From Vitis vinifera (lineage: Eukaryota > Streptophyta > Magnoliopsida > Vitales > Vitaceae), in the NCBI RefSeq assembly GCF_030704535.1, contig NC_081822.1:11463001-11527000 (forward strand): a stretch of 64,000 nt of DNA. The letters run 5' to 3'. Under the pieces are notes generated by a model, which was not told the origin of the DNA, searched no databases, and saw only the letters and a list, made by a program, of their open reading frames with translations. Both the position numbers and the translations under genes were made by a program. Each line of letters opens with the position of its first letter. The stretch's first letter is position 1. Shown here piece by piece: positions 1-12,800 of this stretch.

Positions 1-802
1 AATTACTTAAAAAAAACACAATACTCATATAAAATTTACTTTTAAAATATAAAATACAAGTTAATAATATTTTTATGCTAAAAAAACCAATTTGATAATA
101 ATTTTTAAAAATATTTTTTAAACTCAACGAAAATATCTCTCATTAAAATTCTATATTATCATATGTCCTTTTAACAAAATACTTTCTTTATTTTTATTTT
201 TTGAGGACTCTTTTTGTATAAATTTAGAAATTACAGTCTTTATTTCACGGGAAGAATCGGGATCTCCTCATCGGTTTGATCACTCTCTTTCCTATCTTTT
301 CTATATTTTTTAAAAACTTATTTTCTTTCCTAATTTTTTTTTGTCGGTTAAAAAGTCTAAATGAAGTGCAAAATCCAGCGGTGAAGGAGGTGGTGACGGT
401 AATCCATGGAGCTTTATAATTAATTATTTTAAAAACATGATTTATTTATATGGAAGGCAGTAGACTCATGGGTCAATGGTCAACTCAAGTAAAGAAGGAA
501 GAGCCTAGGCTGACAAACCTGCAAGTCCCGTTTCAATCAGGCGAAAGACCCAACAGCGGATTGGGAAGCACGCGCCATAGGCAGACCTTGATTTCATGAA
601 ACTTCCATGAAATCGGCCGTCACCCTAAACAAAGAGGGCCGACTTGTTGCCCACGTTTCAAAAGTTTACAGCTTGTCCTCCCAATTCATTAGGTTTTCTG
701 TAAAGTGTAGAAGCCCACGCTTTTTCCAGGTTACTTCCATGTCTCGTTCTCTGAGAGAGACACCGTTCTAGAGGGAGAGAGAGAAACAGTGGTTCAGAAA
801 AT
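1..802. other. 5' flank of the MCRS1-type gene
   Basis: The first 350 bases are AT-rich and carry no recognisable gene. From about 440 the composition becomes more balanced, and a GA-rich stretch (754-785) precedes the ATG at 803, as is common in plant 5' leaders. An inverted repeat lies at 590-598 and 606-614. I see no clear TATA box, so the transcription start cannot be placed. The small open frames here have no recognisable similarity. Confidence 0.5.
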
Positions 803-3800
803 ATGGGTGCTCTTGCTCCTATCACGCCATGGAAACCTGAAGATGATCTTTTGTTAAAGAACGCAGTTGAGGTAAGCGGTTTTTTTTTTTTACACATCAC
901 CCATGTCCTTTTCTTCAATAGTTTTCAAAGATTCCGTCTCTTTCTTGACCCGATTTCACAACCCGGGTTCCCTTTTTTCACCCTATTGTGCTTCTTTTCC
1001 ATTTTTTTTTTCTAATTTTTGTATTTTTAAGTTTGAAATAAAACCTTGGGCTTGCAACTGAAAATGGGTTGTTTCTATTATTCGAAGAAGCAGAGAAATT
1101 GATTCCTTTGTTTGGCTTTGCAGAGTGTGTTCTTCTGGGTTGGGTTAACTGTGCTGATTGTTTAGCACTTTCCATACTTCATGTTGTGGGGGGTTGGAAT
1201 CCTTGGTTTTTTTGGTTAAAGAATAAGCTATGACAAAGATAGGGCTTTTCAAAATTGGGTATAAGGCTATTAGTATGATTAGTTTATGGAGGTTTTGGGG
1301 TGTGGGCTTCCCATCTCCAGCCAGAACGAGGTTAGTTATGTTTGAGAGCTTGGGTCAGTAGGTCAGTTTTCCTAAAGCCATTATTTAGCTAAACATGAGC
1401 TGTTGGAGTATAAAGGGAGTGTCATACTTAGGGAATACATAGAAAATCCTGAAACTAATTGCATGATGTCCTGCCTCCAGAAACCATAGATGTAAAGTTA
1501 TGTTGACATGTCCTCTCCATGTGTCAAAGGGCTGGGTCATGGAGTAGGGCAGGAGCAGAATGGACTCAATACCATTTTTAACCAAAAAAAAAAAGAAAGT
1601 CAGGTTTCTAGTTGGTTAGAATGTCTTATGTAAAGTAAAATTATGTTTTGGAGTATGAACCGAAGATGTGTTAATAAATTCATGTTTCTGGTATGCATGG
1701 AGACAGGTTTTTTGTTTTTTAAATTTGAAATAATATGCAAAGCTTTGGGTTAAAACCTAACCATAAATTGTAAGTTCCATTATGATTCTACATGAACACA
1801 TGATTTACATTTTGACATCGGCATATGGTATGGGGCATGGGATGCTGGACCCATAACATCCCAAAATTTTTATACTAGACATGGTTGTTTATGCTTTCAC
1901 TTGTTAATTAAGAATTCCAAGAGTGAAGTATTGAGAAAGTATAAAATAGAAGAGAAGGGAATGACTTCCTAACAGGTTCAGTAGCATAAAGGCGTAATAA
2001 TGCTTTGGAGGTAATTAAATGTGGACAATTTATAAGTCTCCGAACCAGTTATCGGCATGTGTAAGCACAAGTGTCATTCTGACAAGTGTTTGACATGCCA
2101 CTTGTCAATGGGCAGAAGTGTCCTCTTACACATCACAGGTTGTTCCTTCATTTTCTTTTAAAAGTTAGAACTTGTAACAATATGAAATGATTCATAAAGA
2201 ATGGTGTGTTCAGTGGCAAAAGTCTTATGAGAACAATTGGGTCCTTGAATAATTCATGGTTGAAGCTTTATGCTTGGAAGCATGCAGTTTTTTCATTTAC
2301 TAAGTTGTAGATCACAAAAAATGGAGAAAAAAAAGTTATGGAAGAAATACTGCAGGTTATATGGTGATACGTCATAGTCCATTCTTGAACTCCAGTTTGT
2401 TAAATCCTTTATGGCTTTGTTTGTTAAGTAATGCATTAGTGCTGATGATCAAGGCTGCTCCTCGTTGAGATTGTTAATCACTAAGCTATAAGGATTGAAA
2501 AATTAATATAACACCAATGAAATGAACCTGGTGCATCCGGCCAATTATGATTTGTGAGATATACCTTTCCTGAGAAGGCCCAAAAGAGCCTGTTTGGAGA
2601 ATGAGGACATTGTGAAACAATTTTTAATGATCAACTGTGGCCTTAAAATTCGTACAAAGAAATGTTGCCTCAAAAGTGTTTTATGAACTACAAATGGTAT
2701 GATTGAGATACTGTAGTGCTAGCTGTAAGAAAATAAAAAGTAAAATGCTAGTAGTGATCTTGTAAATATTGCTAGCTAGCTAGTAGAAGATTGAAAAGCA
2801 AAACCTAAGAACAAAATAGAAAATGTCAAATTTCAAACTTATAGATGAAAATCCTGTTTTTGATTTATGTGTGATGTTCAAGAATGAGATATTAGATGGT
2901 TTCTAAGCATGGGATGGAAATCTTAATGTGAAGGAATGAAACTTAATGATCTCTCCTTTGGGTGAGCATTAAAGAAAGCCTTATATGCCTAATGATGTGC
3001 AAACCAATAAAAAATTGACAATCCTCCCTTGGTTGCCATTTGTTTGTTTGTTTCTTCTCTGATTTGTTGGAAATGAATGAGGACCAAAAGAAAAAAAGAA
3101 ATTAAAATGATTGGGGACCAAAAGAGCTCGTGATTACAAATGGCCTATTGGTTTACTCGTATGGGCATTGTGAGACCTCAATTTGAAGAGTTTTAGAGTT
3201 TATAACTACTTATAAACAACTTTTTTGGATGGACTAACTCCTTATAAACACTAGTGACATAGGTTGTGGTAATGCCTGCCTATTGTAAGGTTTAGGTGGA
3301 GTTTAGGGTTGGGTTGGATTGGGTTCTTCTATCATGTGGCACTCAAAATAAGAAAATAAAAAAATTGTGGGTTTGTGAAAGCTTGTGAATTGACATTGTT
3401 TAACTATTAGCTATAAAACTAGAAAATTACATTTAAGTTTGGGGGAGGAAGTGATTCTATGTTTTTCATTTTATACTATTTTTATGGGTAATTAAATATG
3501 TATTTAGTATTACATCATGATTTTTTTTGGATCGACAAATAAGAAAATATATTAGAAGCGTCTAAGAGGTCATGAATTATTATTATAAAAAAACTCTATA
3601 AACAAATTGAATCTGGATTGCAAATATAAAATTAAACTAAACATCGAGTATTACTTATGATTTGTAGTTCTCATTAGAATGTAATTAAGTTTCTATTTTC
3701 CATCCTTTTTTTTTTGATAAGTAAATTTCTAAAGGAGGAAACCATCAGAAAAGTTTCTATTTTCCATCCTCTATTGGCCATTATAAAATGGAGGCCCTTT

Positions 3801-6800
3801 GAATTTGTTTTTCCATATATACTAGTGGTAGTTCATAACCAGTCAGATCTGATTCTCAAACCTATCAAACTAGAATGGGTTGGGTTGAGTTATGAATTAG
3901 GTTTGGGATGTGGTGAAAGGCTTGGTGGGAAATTGCCACCCCAACTTTAGCTATGTATAATTGAAAAGAGACTCTTAATCATAAAATTGCCACCCAACTT
4001 TGACAATGCGTAACTCAAACAAAACTCCCTAGAGAGTTGCCACCTCAACTTCTAGCAATGCATAATGCCATAGCCCCAGCTTTGAAACAAGGATGCAAAT
4101 CAATTCTTGAAGATTTCATTATCAACCCAGCTTTTCAACTTATTATGAGACTATGAAAGTTTTTTCTATTAATGATATGAATTTGCTACTTGTTCTTCAC
4201 CCCACTCTGGTTCAAGGTCACAAACAAATTCCTTGAAGAGTTCATTACTTTTCAATTTTTAATGAGGCTATTGCAAGTTTTCTCACATGATGAGACAATA
4301 ATATTGATTTCATATAGCTCTTTTCAATTTCTCTTTTTTTGATGCTTGACCAAGGAGTTTGAGATTAAAGAGTTAGGAAAAGGAATGGCTGCTTTCTCGG
4401 AGGGGAGAGGAGCTCCGAAGGGGGGTAAGAGCTGGTTTGCGGTGGAATCAAAGACATTTGAGATCTCCATTGAAGAGATTCGAGGCAAACTGAGGGGGGT
4501 TATTCTGGAAAGAAGCAAAGGATTCTCTTCTTGGATAAAATTTGGTGAAAAGAGCTTCAATTCTTTGTTGGAAGGAGTGGAAGACTGGTGCAGAGAAGAA
4601 TCAAGCTCGAGGCGCCTTAGAGTTTGGGAAGAAGGAGAAAGGAAATATAGGTTGGAGTGTCGTTCAAATGTTGCAGGTAGGTATCTGCTATGTTCGGTGA
4701 GGGACTTGGAGGCGAAGAGGTTTTGTCTAGTTTTCTCAGAAGGTAAGGGCTTAGTAGGAGGGTGGTTTATGCTGGCTCAAAAGCTAAGAGCCCTTGGAAT
4801 TACTAATCAAGCCATGAGGAATGTTGATCTGGGCACTTCCACCTCTGTAAAAGAGGATTATAGAGGTAAAGGAAAGGAGAAAGGGAAAAGAGTTTTTTTA
4901 GATGCCGTGAGAATGGAGACAGGGGAATTAGGGGAAGCTTTATGGGTGCATGTTGGTGAGCGGGACTTGATCAGTAGGGAAGAGCAGCTTAGTCGTTGCT
5001 TGGTAGGACATTTTGGTGATAGTGTTGAGGCCGTTCCGGCTTTGTCCTTATTGAAGGAGTGGGCGTATGAAAGGTGGTCTGTCAAGGGAGGTTTAAAAAT
5101 CTCCCGTTTGGGTGGAGCCCTAGTGTTGTTCGAATTTGAAGATAAAGTGGAAGCGGACTGAGTGCTATTAAGGGGTAGTAGAAGTCTTCAGATGAGAGAG
5201 TTTTTCTTGCAGAAATGGGGACCTGAAGTGGGTTGTTGCAGAAATGGAAGCCACCCAAAGGAAGTGTGGGTGAAAGTAGTCGGTCTACCACTTCACCTTT
5301 GGAGTAGAGAAGTGTTCAAGAGTATAGGAGAGAGGTGCGGGGGATTCATAGCTGTGGATGAGGATACAACCTTTTTCTCCGAGCTGCAGTGGGCTCGTAT
5401 TTTGGTGAGAGCCCCTGGGAAGTTTAGACAGGGTACGTTGCAGGTGGTAGCCGGGAATTGTTGTTGGACGGTGAGTCTTTGGTGGGAAAATCCTCCATGG
5501 TTTTCGGAGGTGGTAGCAAGATCAGCCTGGTTTAATGAGGAGAGGCGGGAGGTCAGGGATGAGGGAGGGGGGGATTCACGCGCCAGTGGCAGCGTGAGAG
5601 TGTTTCAAAATGGTAAAAGTGTGTTGCAGGCTCGGGGGATAGGAGAGCAGTTTGAGTGTGGCAGAGGGCAAGGTGAGGCGGCAGGTGCAGAGGGAAGGAG
5701 GCCTTTTGCAGGTGATTTGGGCCCTTCTAATAGTGGGTCTGGGCCCAGAAAAGAAAAAGGCAGGTTTTAAAAGGAAATGAAGACTTGGGCTTAAGTGAGG
5801 AAATGTTTTGGGCCAAAGGCCCACTACCCGTTAGTTCTAAAAAGGCTGGCTTGGGGGGGGGGGGGGGGGGGCTTCTAAGCCCACTTCTGGTATGGGTTTT
5901 GTGGAGTGGTCCTCCTCGGCTAGGGCTTCGTCAGTTCCCGTGGAGGTTGAAGGGGGGATGGAATCGGAGCTCATGGCCGTCCAAGTTAAAGCTGTCATCG
6001 AGTTGACGCCGCGTTGATGGAGGGTCACCAATGAGGCTCTCATGGAGGAGGCTTCCAGGTATTACGCTAGTCCTTTTCCTCCTTCTGAGTGGGGGCATCG
6101 GGGATACTCCTACTCTTTTACTTCTTCTTTTTGGGGCAACGCCAAGGCTGTAGGGGCTTCGGAGGGGTCGGCTTTTGGAGCGAAAGGGGAGTTGGGTAGT
6201 TATGAGACTAGAATGGGGAGAAACAGAGCCGCGTCGGCCTGCGGAGACTGGAGTGGACATTTTTGGGACTCGGGTGACGCTTAAAGAGGGAAGGAGTTAG
6301 CTCTTGTACTAGTTGGGGAGGTTTTTATGAGTCTTTGTGAGGAAGAGGGTGCCTGTCACATAGAAGAAGGGGAAAGTGGGGAAGGGTGGAGTTCTAGCAG
6401 CCTTGCGAGGTTCAGTCGCTATTTGGGGATGCCGACAGAAGGCTTCGAAGAGGAGATCTTATATCTCTTAAGGAGAATGAAGGGGAGAATTGAGCAAAAG
6501 GGCAAAGAAGGGGTGACTAGGAAGACGAGTTTAAAATCTTCAAAATCTAGTAGGAAACTCAAGAAGTTGGAGTGGACTGTTAGCTACAAAAAGGCAAAAA
6601 TGGGATCTAGCACGGGTATTTTTGGAGGGGTTTTAGGATCAGGGTGTGAATGAAGATAAGAATTCTGTCGTGGAATGGTAGAGGGGCTAATGATAGGGAT
6701 AAAAGGAGGATTATCAAGTCAGTTATTAAATCCCAGAGAGTGGATGTGGTTTGTGTACAGGAAACTAAAATTAAAGAAATGACTATGGGGCTTGTTCGAA

Positions 6801-9800
6801 GTTTGGGGGTGGGAAGAAATATAGAGTGGAGAGCAGTCAACTCTAGGGGTGCAGTTGGGGGTATTTTGGTGTTTTGGGACAATAGGCTGGTGGAGCTGGT
6901 GGGATGGGAAGAAGGAGTGTTCTCAATTTCGTGCCGGTTCAAAAATTGTGTGGATGGTGTTGTGTGGGTGTTCACTGGTGTGTATGGGCCGGTTTGCAGT
7001 GGTGATAGAGAGGAGTTTTGGGAGGAACTTGGGTCAGTTGGGAGGAACTTGGGTCAGTTAAAGGGTTATGGAGTGACCCTTGGTGTGTGGGAGGGGATTT
7101 CAATTTGGTAAGGTTTCCAGAGGAGCGTAGCAGGGGAGGTGGTCTTACAGCTACTATGAGGAGATTCTCGGAAGTGTTAGAGGATCTGGAGCTCAGGGAC
7201 TATCCTTTGAGGGGGGGTCCGTTTACTTGGAGAGGAGGTTTGAATAACTAGGTCCAGTCTAGGCTGGATAGGTTCTTAGTGATGGATAACTGGGATAATT
7301 TGTTCAATGGTGCTATGCAGGGTATTCTCCCCAGACCAGTCTCGGATCACTTCCCGATCCTCCTAGAAAGAGGAGGGCTGAAGAGGGGACCTTCCCCTTT
7401 CAGACTTGAGAACATGTGGTTGGAGGAGAAGGGTTTTAAAGACAAGATGAAGACGTGGTGGGGAAGTTTAAATTTTACTGGGTCATCCAGCTACATTTTA
7501 GATGCTAAATTGAGGGCCCTTAAAAATATTCTGAAGATTTGGAATAAAGAAGAGTTTGGGTTAGTTGAGGCTAAAAAGGGTGAAGCTCTTAAGCAGGTTG
7601 AGTATTGGGATGAAAATGAGAAATATGCAACTTTAAATAAGGAAGATTGTGAAGTAAGAAATGGAGCAAGGGAGTCCTACAAGTCTTGGGTGATAAAGGA
7701 AGAGATTTTCTAGAGGCAGAAGTCTAGGGAGTTGTGGTTGAAGGAGGGGGGCCATAATACCAGATTCTTTCATAGGATGTCGAATGCTCATAGTAGAAGA
7801 AACTGGCTGTCTAAGTTGAAAGTTAATGGCTGTTGGCATTCAGAGGAAAATAACTTAAGAAACAGTGTGGTGAGGGCGTTTCAAGAGTTGTGCCAGGAGG
7901 AAGAGGGGTGGCGCCCTAGTGTCGACCGGATCTTTTTTATGAGGTTAGATAACAGTGAGGCTGAGGGATTGGAGAACCCTTTCTTGGAGGAAGAGGTGTT
8001 AGCAGCTCTTACGGACCTAGGCAAAGACAAAGCCCCGAGGCTAGATGGCTTTACAATGGCGTTCTGGCTTTTTGGGTGGGATGTGGTGAAGTTTGAAATT
8101 ATGGGCTTTTTTTAGAGAATTCCATGAAAGGGGCAGATTTGTAAAATCCCTAAATGCAACCTTCTTGGTTTTAGTCCTTAAGAAGGGAGGTGCAGAAGAT
8201 TTGAAAGATTTTAGACCGATTAGCCTTGTGGGAAGCCTTTACAAGTTGTTAGCCAAGGTGTTGGCAAATAAAATCAAGAAGGTAATGGGAAAAGTGATTT
8301 CAGAACCCCAAAATGCCTTTGTGGAGGGTAGACAAATTCTTGATGCAGTTTTGATAGCTAATGAGGTTGTGGATTCCAGATTGAAAAGCAATCAAGGGGG
8401 TGTGATGTGCAAATTGGATATAGAGAAGGCCTATGATCATGTTGGTTGGAAGTTCTTGTTGGATGTGCTAAAGCAAATGGGATTTGGGGAGAGATGGATT
8501 AAGTGGATAGAGTGGTGTATTTCAACTATAAGATACTCTGTTCTTATAAATGGCTCTCCTTCCGGATTCTTCTAAAGCTCAAGGGGTTTGTGATAAGGTG
8601 ACCCTCTATCCCCTTACCTGTTCGTGATAGTTATGGAGGTGTTTAGTTGCTTAATGAGAAGGGCCATCAGTGGGGGCTTTTTATCTGGATGGAGGGCTGG
8701 TAGGGGTGGAGAAGGGATTCTAATATCTCATTTGCTTTTTGCGGACGACACCTTGGTGTTTTGTGAGGAGTCTCAAGATTAATTGACGTATCTAAGCTGG
8801 CTTCTCATGTGGTTTGAGGCTTGCTCAGGGTTGAAAGTTAACTTGGAGAAGAGTGAGCTTATTCCGGTGGGGAGGGTGAATGATATAGAGGATTTGGCTC
8901 TAGAGTTGGGTTGTAAGGTGGGTGGTTTGCCTTCCAGTTATTTGGGATTGCCTTTGGGGGCACCTTTCAAATCAGAGGTGGTATGGGATAGTGTTGAAGA
9001 GAGGTTTAGGAAAAGGTTAGCTATGTGGAAGAGACAGTATATTTCAAAAGGGGGAAGACTCACCCTAATTCGGAGCACTCTTTCTAGTTTGCCGGTTTAC
9101 TTCATGTCTCTTTTTCTTTTGCCCAGAAAAGTAAGGATGCGGTTGGAGAAGATTCAGAGGGACTTCTTGTGGGGGGGAGGTGCGCTTGATTAGAGGCCTC
9201 ATCTTGTTAGGTGGAATCTGGTTTGTCTGGAAAGAAAGAAAGGTGGTTTGGGGGTAAGAAACTTAGCATTGATGAATAAAGCTCTCTTGGGTAAGTGGAA
9301 TTGGCGTTTTGCCAGTGAAAGTGAGGCTTTGTGGAAGCAAGTGATCAGTCACAAATATGGTGTAGAAGAGGGGGGTTGGTGTACTCGGGCCGAAAGAGGG
9401 AGGCATGGTGTAGGGCTTTGGAAAGCTATTAGAAAGGAGTGGTTGGGTATGTATAGCAGTTTAGCCTTCCGTGTGGGCAATGGTCGGAGAGTGAGATTCT
9501 GGAAGGATAAGTGGTGGGGAGATGAGCCTCTCTACGAGTCCTTCCCTTCTCTTTTTGCCATTTCCCGGGTTAAAGACGCCTGAGTTTCGGAAGTGTGGAA
9601 CCCAGATGGTGTAGGGGATGGTTGGACCCCTCTTTTCTCAAGGGCGCTTAATGACTGGGAAATTGAGATGATGGAACAGTTTATGCTAAAAATCCAAGCT
9701 TTTAGGGTGCAAAGGGAGAACGAGGATAAGATGGTTTGGACAACATCTAGAAGTGGTGTTTTCTTAGTCAAGTCGCTCTACTCTACTCTGGAGCCTGGTG

Positions 9801-12800
9801 GTTCTGCTCTGTTCCCTTATGTTGGTATTTGGAGAGTGTGTGTGCCTCCAAAGGTAGTTTTTTTCGCTTGGGAAGCTTCCTGGGGCAAAATCTTAACTTT
9901 GGACCAACTCCAGAGGAGGGGTTATTCTTTGGCAAATAGGTGTTTTCTTTGTCTTGCTGAAGCAGAAACGGTGGATCATCTTTTACTCCATTGTGTTATG
10001 ACGAGGGCATTGTGGAATCTTCTTTTTTCTCTCTTTGGTGTGGAGTGGGTTCTCTTTGGTACAGTTAAGGAAACTCTCCTTGGGTGGCATGGAGCGTTTG
10101 TGGGGAAAATCCGTAAAAAGGCGTGGCAAATGGCCCCCTTATGTATATTTTGGTCAGTTTGGAAGAAAAGAAATTTGTTGGCTTTTGGGAATGAGGTGTT
10201 GTCAATCCAAAGGTTGAAACATTCTTTTGTATGTAATCTGTGGTCATGGGTTAGGGTGTTTATAGTTTTGAGCCCGCAGTCTCTTGTTAGCTTTTTTGAG
10301 TGGCTAGGCTTTAGTTATAGGTAGGGGTTTCGGCCCGCTACCTTGGTTTAGAGTCGAGGGGCTGCTTTTGTATACTCCCTGTATACCTAGAGGGCACTAG
10401 TTTGGTGTCTCCTCTTTCATTTTAATATACTTCTCTTTACTTATCAAAAAAAAAAAAAAGTAAAAGACATATCACTCGTTTCAATTTCTAATGAGGCTAT
10501 TGCAAGTTTTTTCATATGGTGAGACAATAATATTTATTTTATATAGCTTTGTTCTTGTCAAATTTTATCATTATTATTTCATCTTTCCCCTTTTGGTACA
10601 CCATCTCTTGGTTATTTTGTATTTCTCCAGTATCATAAATTACATGCTTTTAGCCTATTAAAGAAATAGAGCTTTCTAGACCTTCATTTTTTATTTCTCC
10701 AACGAGCATGGAAGGTAAGTCAAAATGTAGTCCTTGTTGTAATTTTATGAATTGTATGTCCATATAATAGAAGCATTGTGGCCTTTTACTTTTAAATTAT
10801 TAGTGCACCGGTGCAATCTATCCAAACAATATGTACTTATGTAGCATCCTTCATTAAAAGAAAAAACACCTTATCATGTCAAGTGTTACTCAAATTCTAA
10901 GGCTCATATGTTTTCTAAATTTTTGGGAATAAATATAAAATAGTATTTTCTATTATAAATTTGATTGATGGTACTTTCTACTGTATAAATATGATGTTTT
11001 GTATTTATAGGCATTTGTGATGTGATAGGGCTATCTTTCAAGACTGTGATTAAATCCTTTAGTGGTACGGAGTCAAATGCTAGAAAATGCATTTATAATG
11101 GATGATGCTATTTAAAAGTTCGATACTATAGTTTCAATTATTCATGTGATTGGATCTTTGGCTAAAGTGAGATTTTGTAATGTCTTAGGGCATCCCATTT
11201 GTAACTTGGCAATTCATCAAATTATGATGGTAACTAATTTCTGCATGTGTAGGAATATTTCTCATTATTACACTGAACCCTGAAAAGAAGAAGTGTTTGT
11301 ATCGAATAAAATATATGCTTGGACTTTCTTGTGCTAGAACTTCGGTAATAAATACGAAAGTACTATATGTGCTTTTTTGAACTCCTTCTTTGATTCACCT
11401 AGAGTTTCTTCTACTTCACAAAGGTTAGAAAGGAAGTGTTTTAGTATTTTGATATTATTTGTATCATAGATCTAGCTAATGATGAATAATTGGTTATGAA
11501 ACCATGTAAATGTAAAATGCCAAAAAAGAAAAAAAAGTTTGTTCATCTCTACTTTGAAATGCTCTTCTAGGAAGTGTTAATTTGTAATGGTTGAATCAAC
11601 TTAGTAATTGACTTTCTTAGATTCATGTCTAGAGAAGGAGCTAGGTTTTAGATGTATGCATAGGGAAAGCTATGTGCAATAAAAAAGGTAAGCATCTGAT
11701 CAAACAAAAAATAAAAAAAGGTAAGCACAACTTAGGAAGGGATTCTTTAACTATTTTTTTTAACAAAGAAATTATTTACTCTATCCTACTAGTTCCGGGT
11801 AAGGGCGGGTGAAGTTTTCTGTAGCCCCCCTTCTTTTTTGTTTTTGCCTTTAGGTCCCTATTATATACTCTCTGATGCTTTGGGCTAGCCTTTGGGTGCC
11901 TTTTTCTCTTTATATATAATATTGTGTTTTTACCTATACAAAAAAACTAGTTCCGGATTTAGAGGACCAGGCATCCCATTATTATATTGAAATCATGCGT
12001 ATATAAATTTTTATTATCTTTTTGTAACTCACTTTATTCATTCATAAAAAATTTATGATAGATATAAATAAATTATAGATATATCCGTGGATGTTGATAT
12101 TGACATATAAGTCATGTTGTACTATTTTTTTATTTTTTATAATTGAGGAACCTTCCATGGCCAAGCCCTTAAGACTCTCCATGGGGACCCAACCTCAGGT
12201 GCTGACCGCCTCACAATAACCAGTACTAGGTAAATTCAAGGTATCATCAATGACAGGTTTCAAACTTAGGACCATGTGCCACTTACTGGGATCACACTTC
12301 CGAGTGTTTGCCCTGACCAATTGGGCTACCTTGGCTGGTATAAGTCATGTTGTACTATTGAATAACAAGCCTTGAATGATCAATTGCTATCTTTAGGTAA
12401 TTCGTGTACTTGGGAGTCCCGATGATTAAATATAAACCAAGATTTTGCCATGACTATAATTTTAAAGAGACTTGAAAGTGAAAGCCTTTGTGGTCGCTTC
12501 TGTAACAACTAGCACTAAAAACTGCATTTACATTGGATGGTTTGGTGTTTTGATGATCTGAACCTTATCGATCACAACTTATGTATATATGATCACTTTC
12601 ATTGCTGCCTCCTTGATTAGATATTGACGGTACTCTTGTACTTACGTAAATGGGTAAGACTGCAATAGCGATTTGTCATTTAAGATTTAAATAATTTTGG
12701 ACATATTCCATTAAATTATGGTAGTGTGGCATAAATGGAGGAGAACATGAAAAAAGGAAAATTGCTTAAGGTTCATTCTCTCTCTCTCTCTCTCTCTGTC

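Larger units (their letters stand above)
4333..10459 (+). mobile_element. Near-full-length L1-type LINE, inactive
   Basis: A non-LTR retrotransposon of about 6.1 kb lies in intron 1, in the same orientation as the host gene. It carries an ORF1 gag-like region, an ORF2 with endonuclease, reverse transcriptase and zinc-binding C-terminal regions, and a 3' end TACTTATC plus about 14 A (10446-10459). Many nonsense codons and at least two frame changes make it dead. The 5' boundary is uncertain. A short candidate target-site duplication (TTTCAATTTCT) is at 4322-4332 and 10479-10489, but about 19 bases separate the second copy from the poly-A, so it is not firm. Confidence 0.93.
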
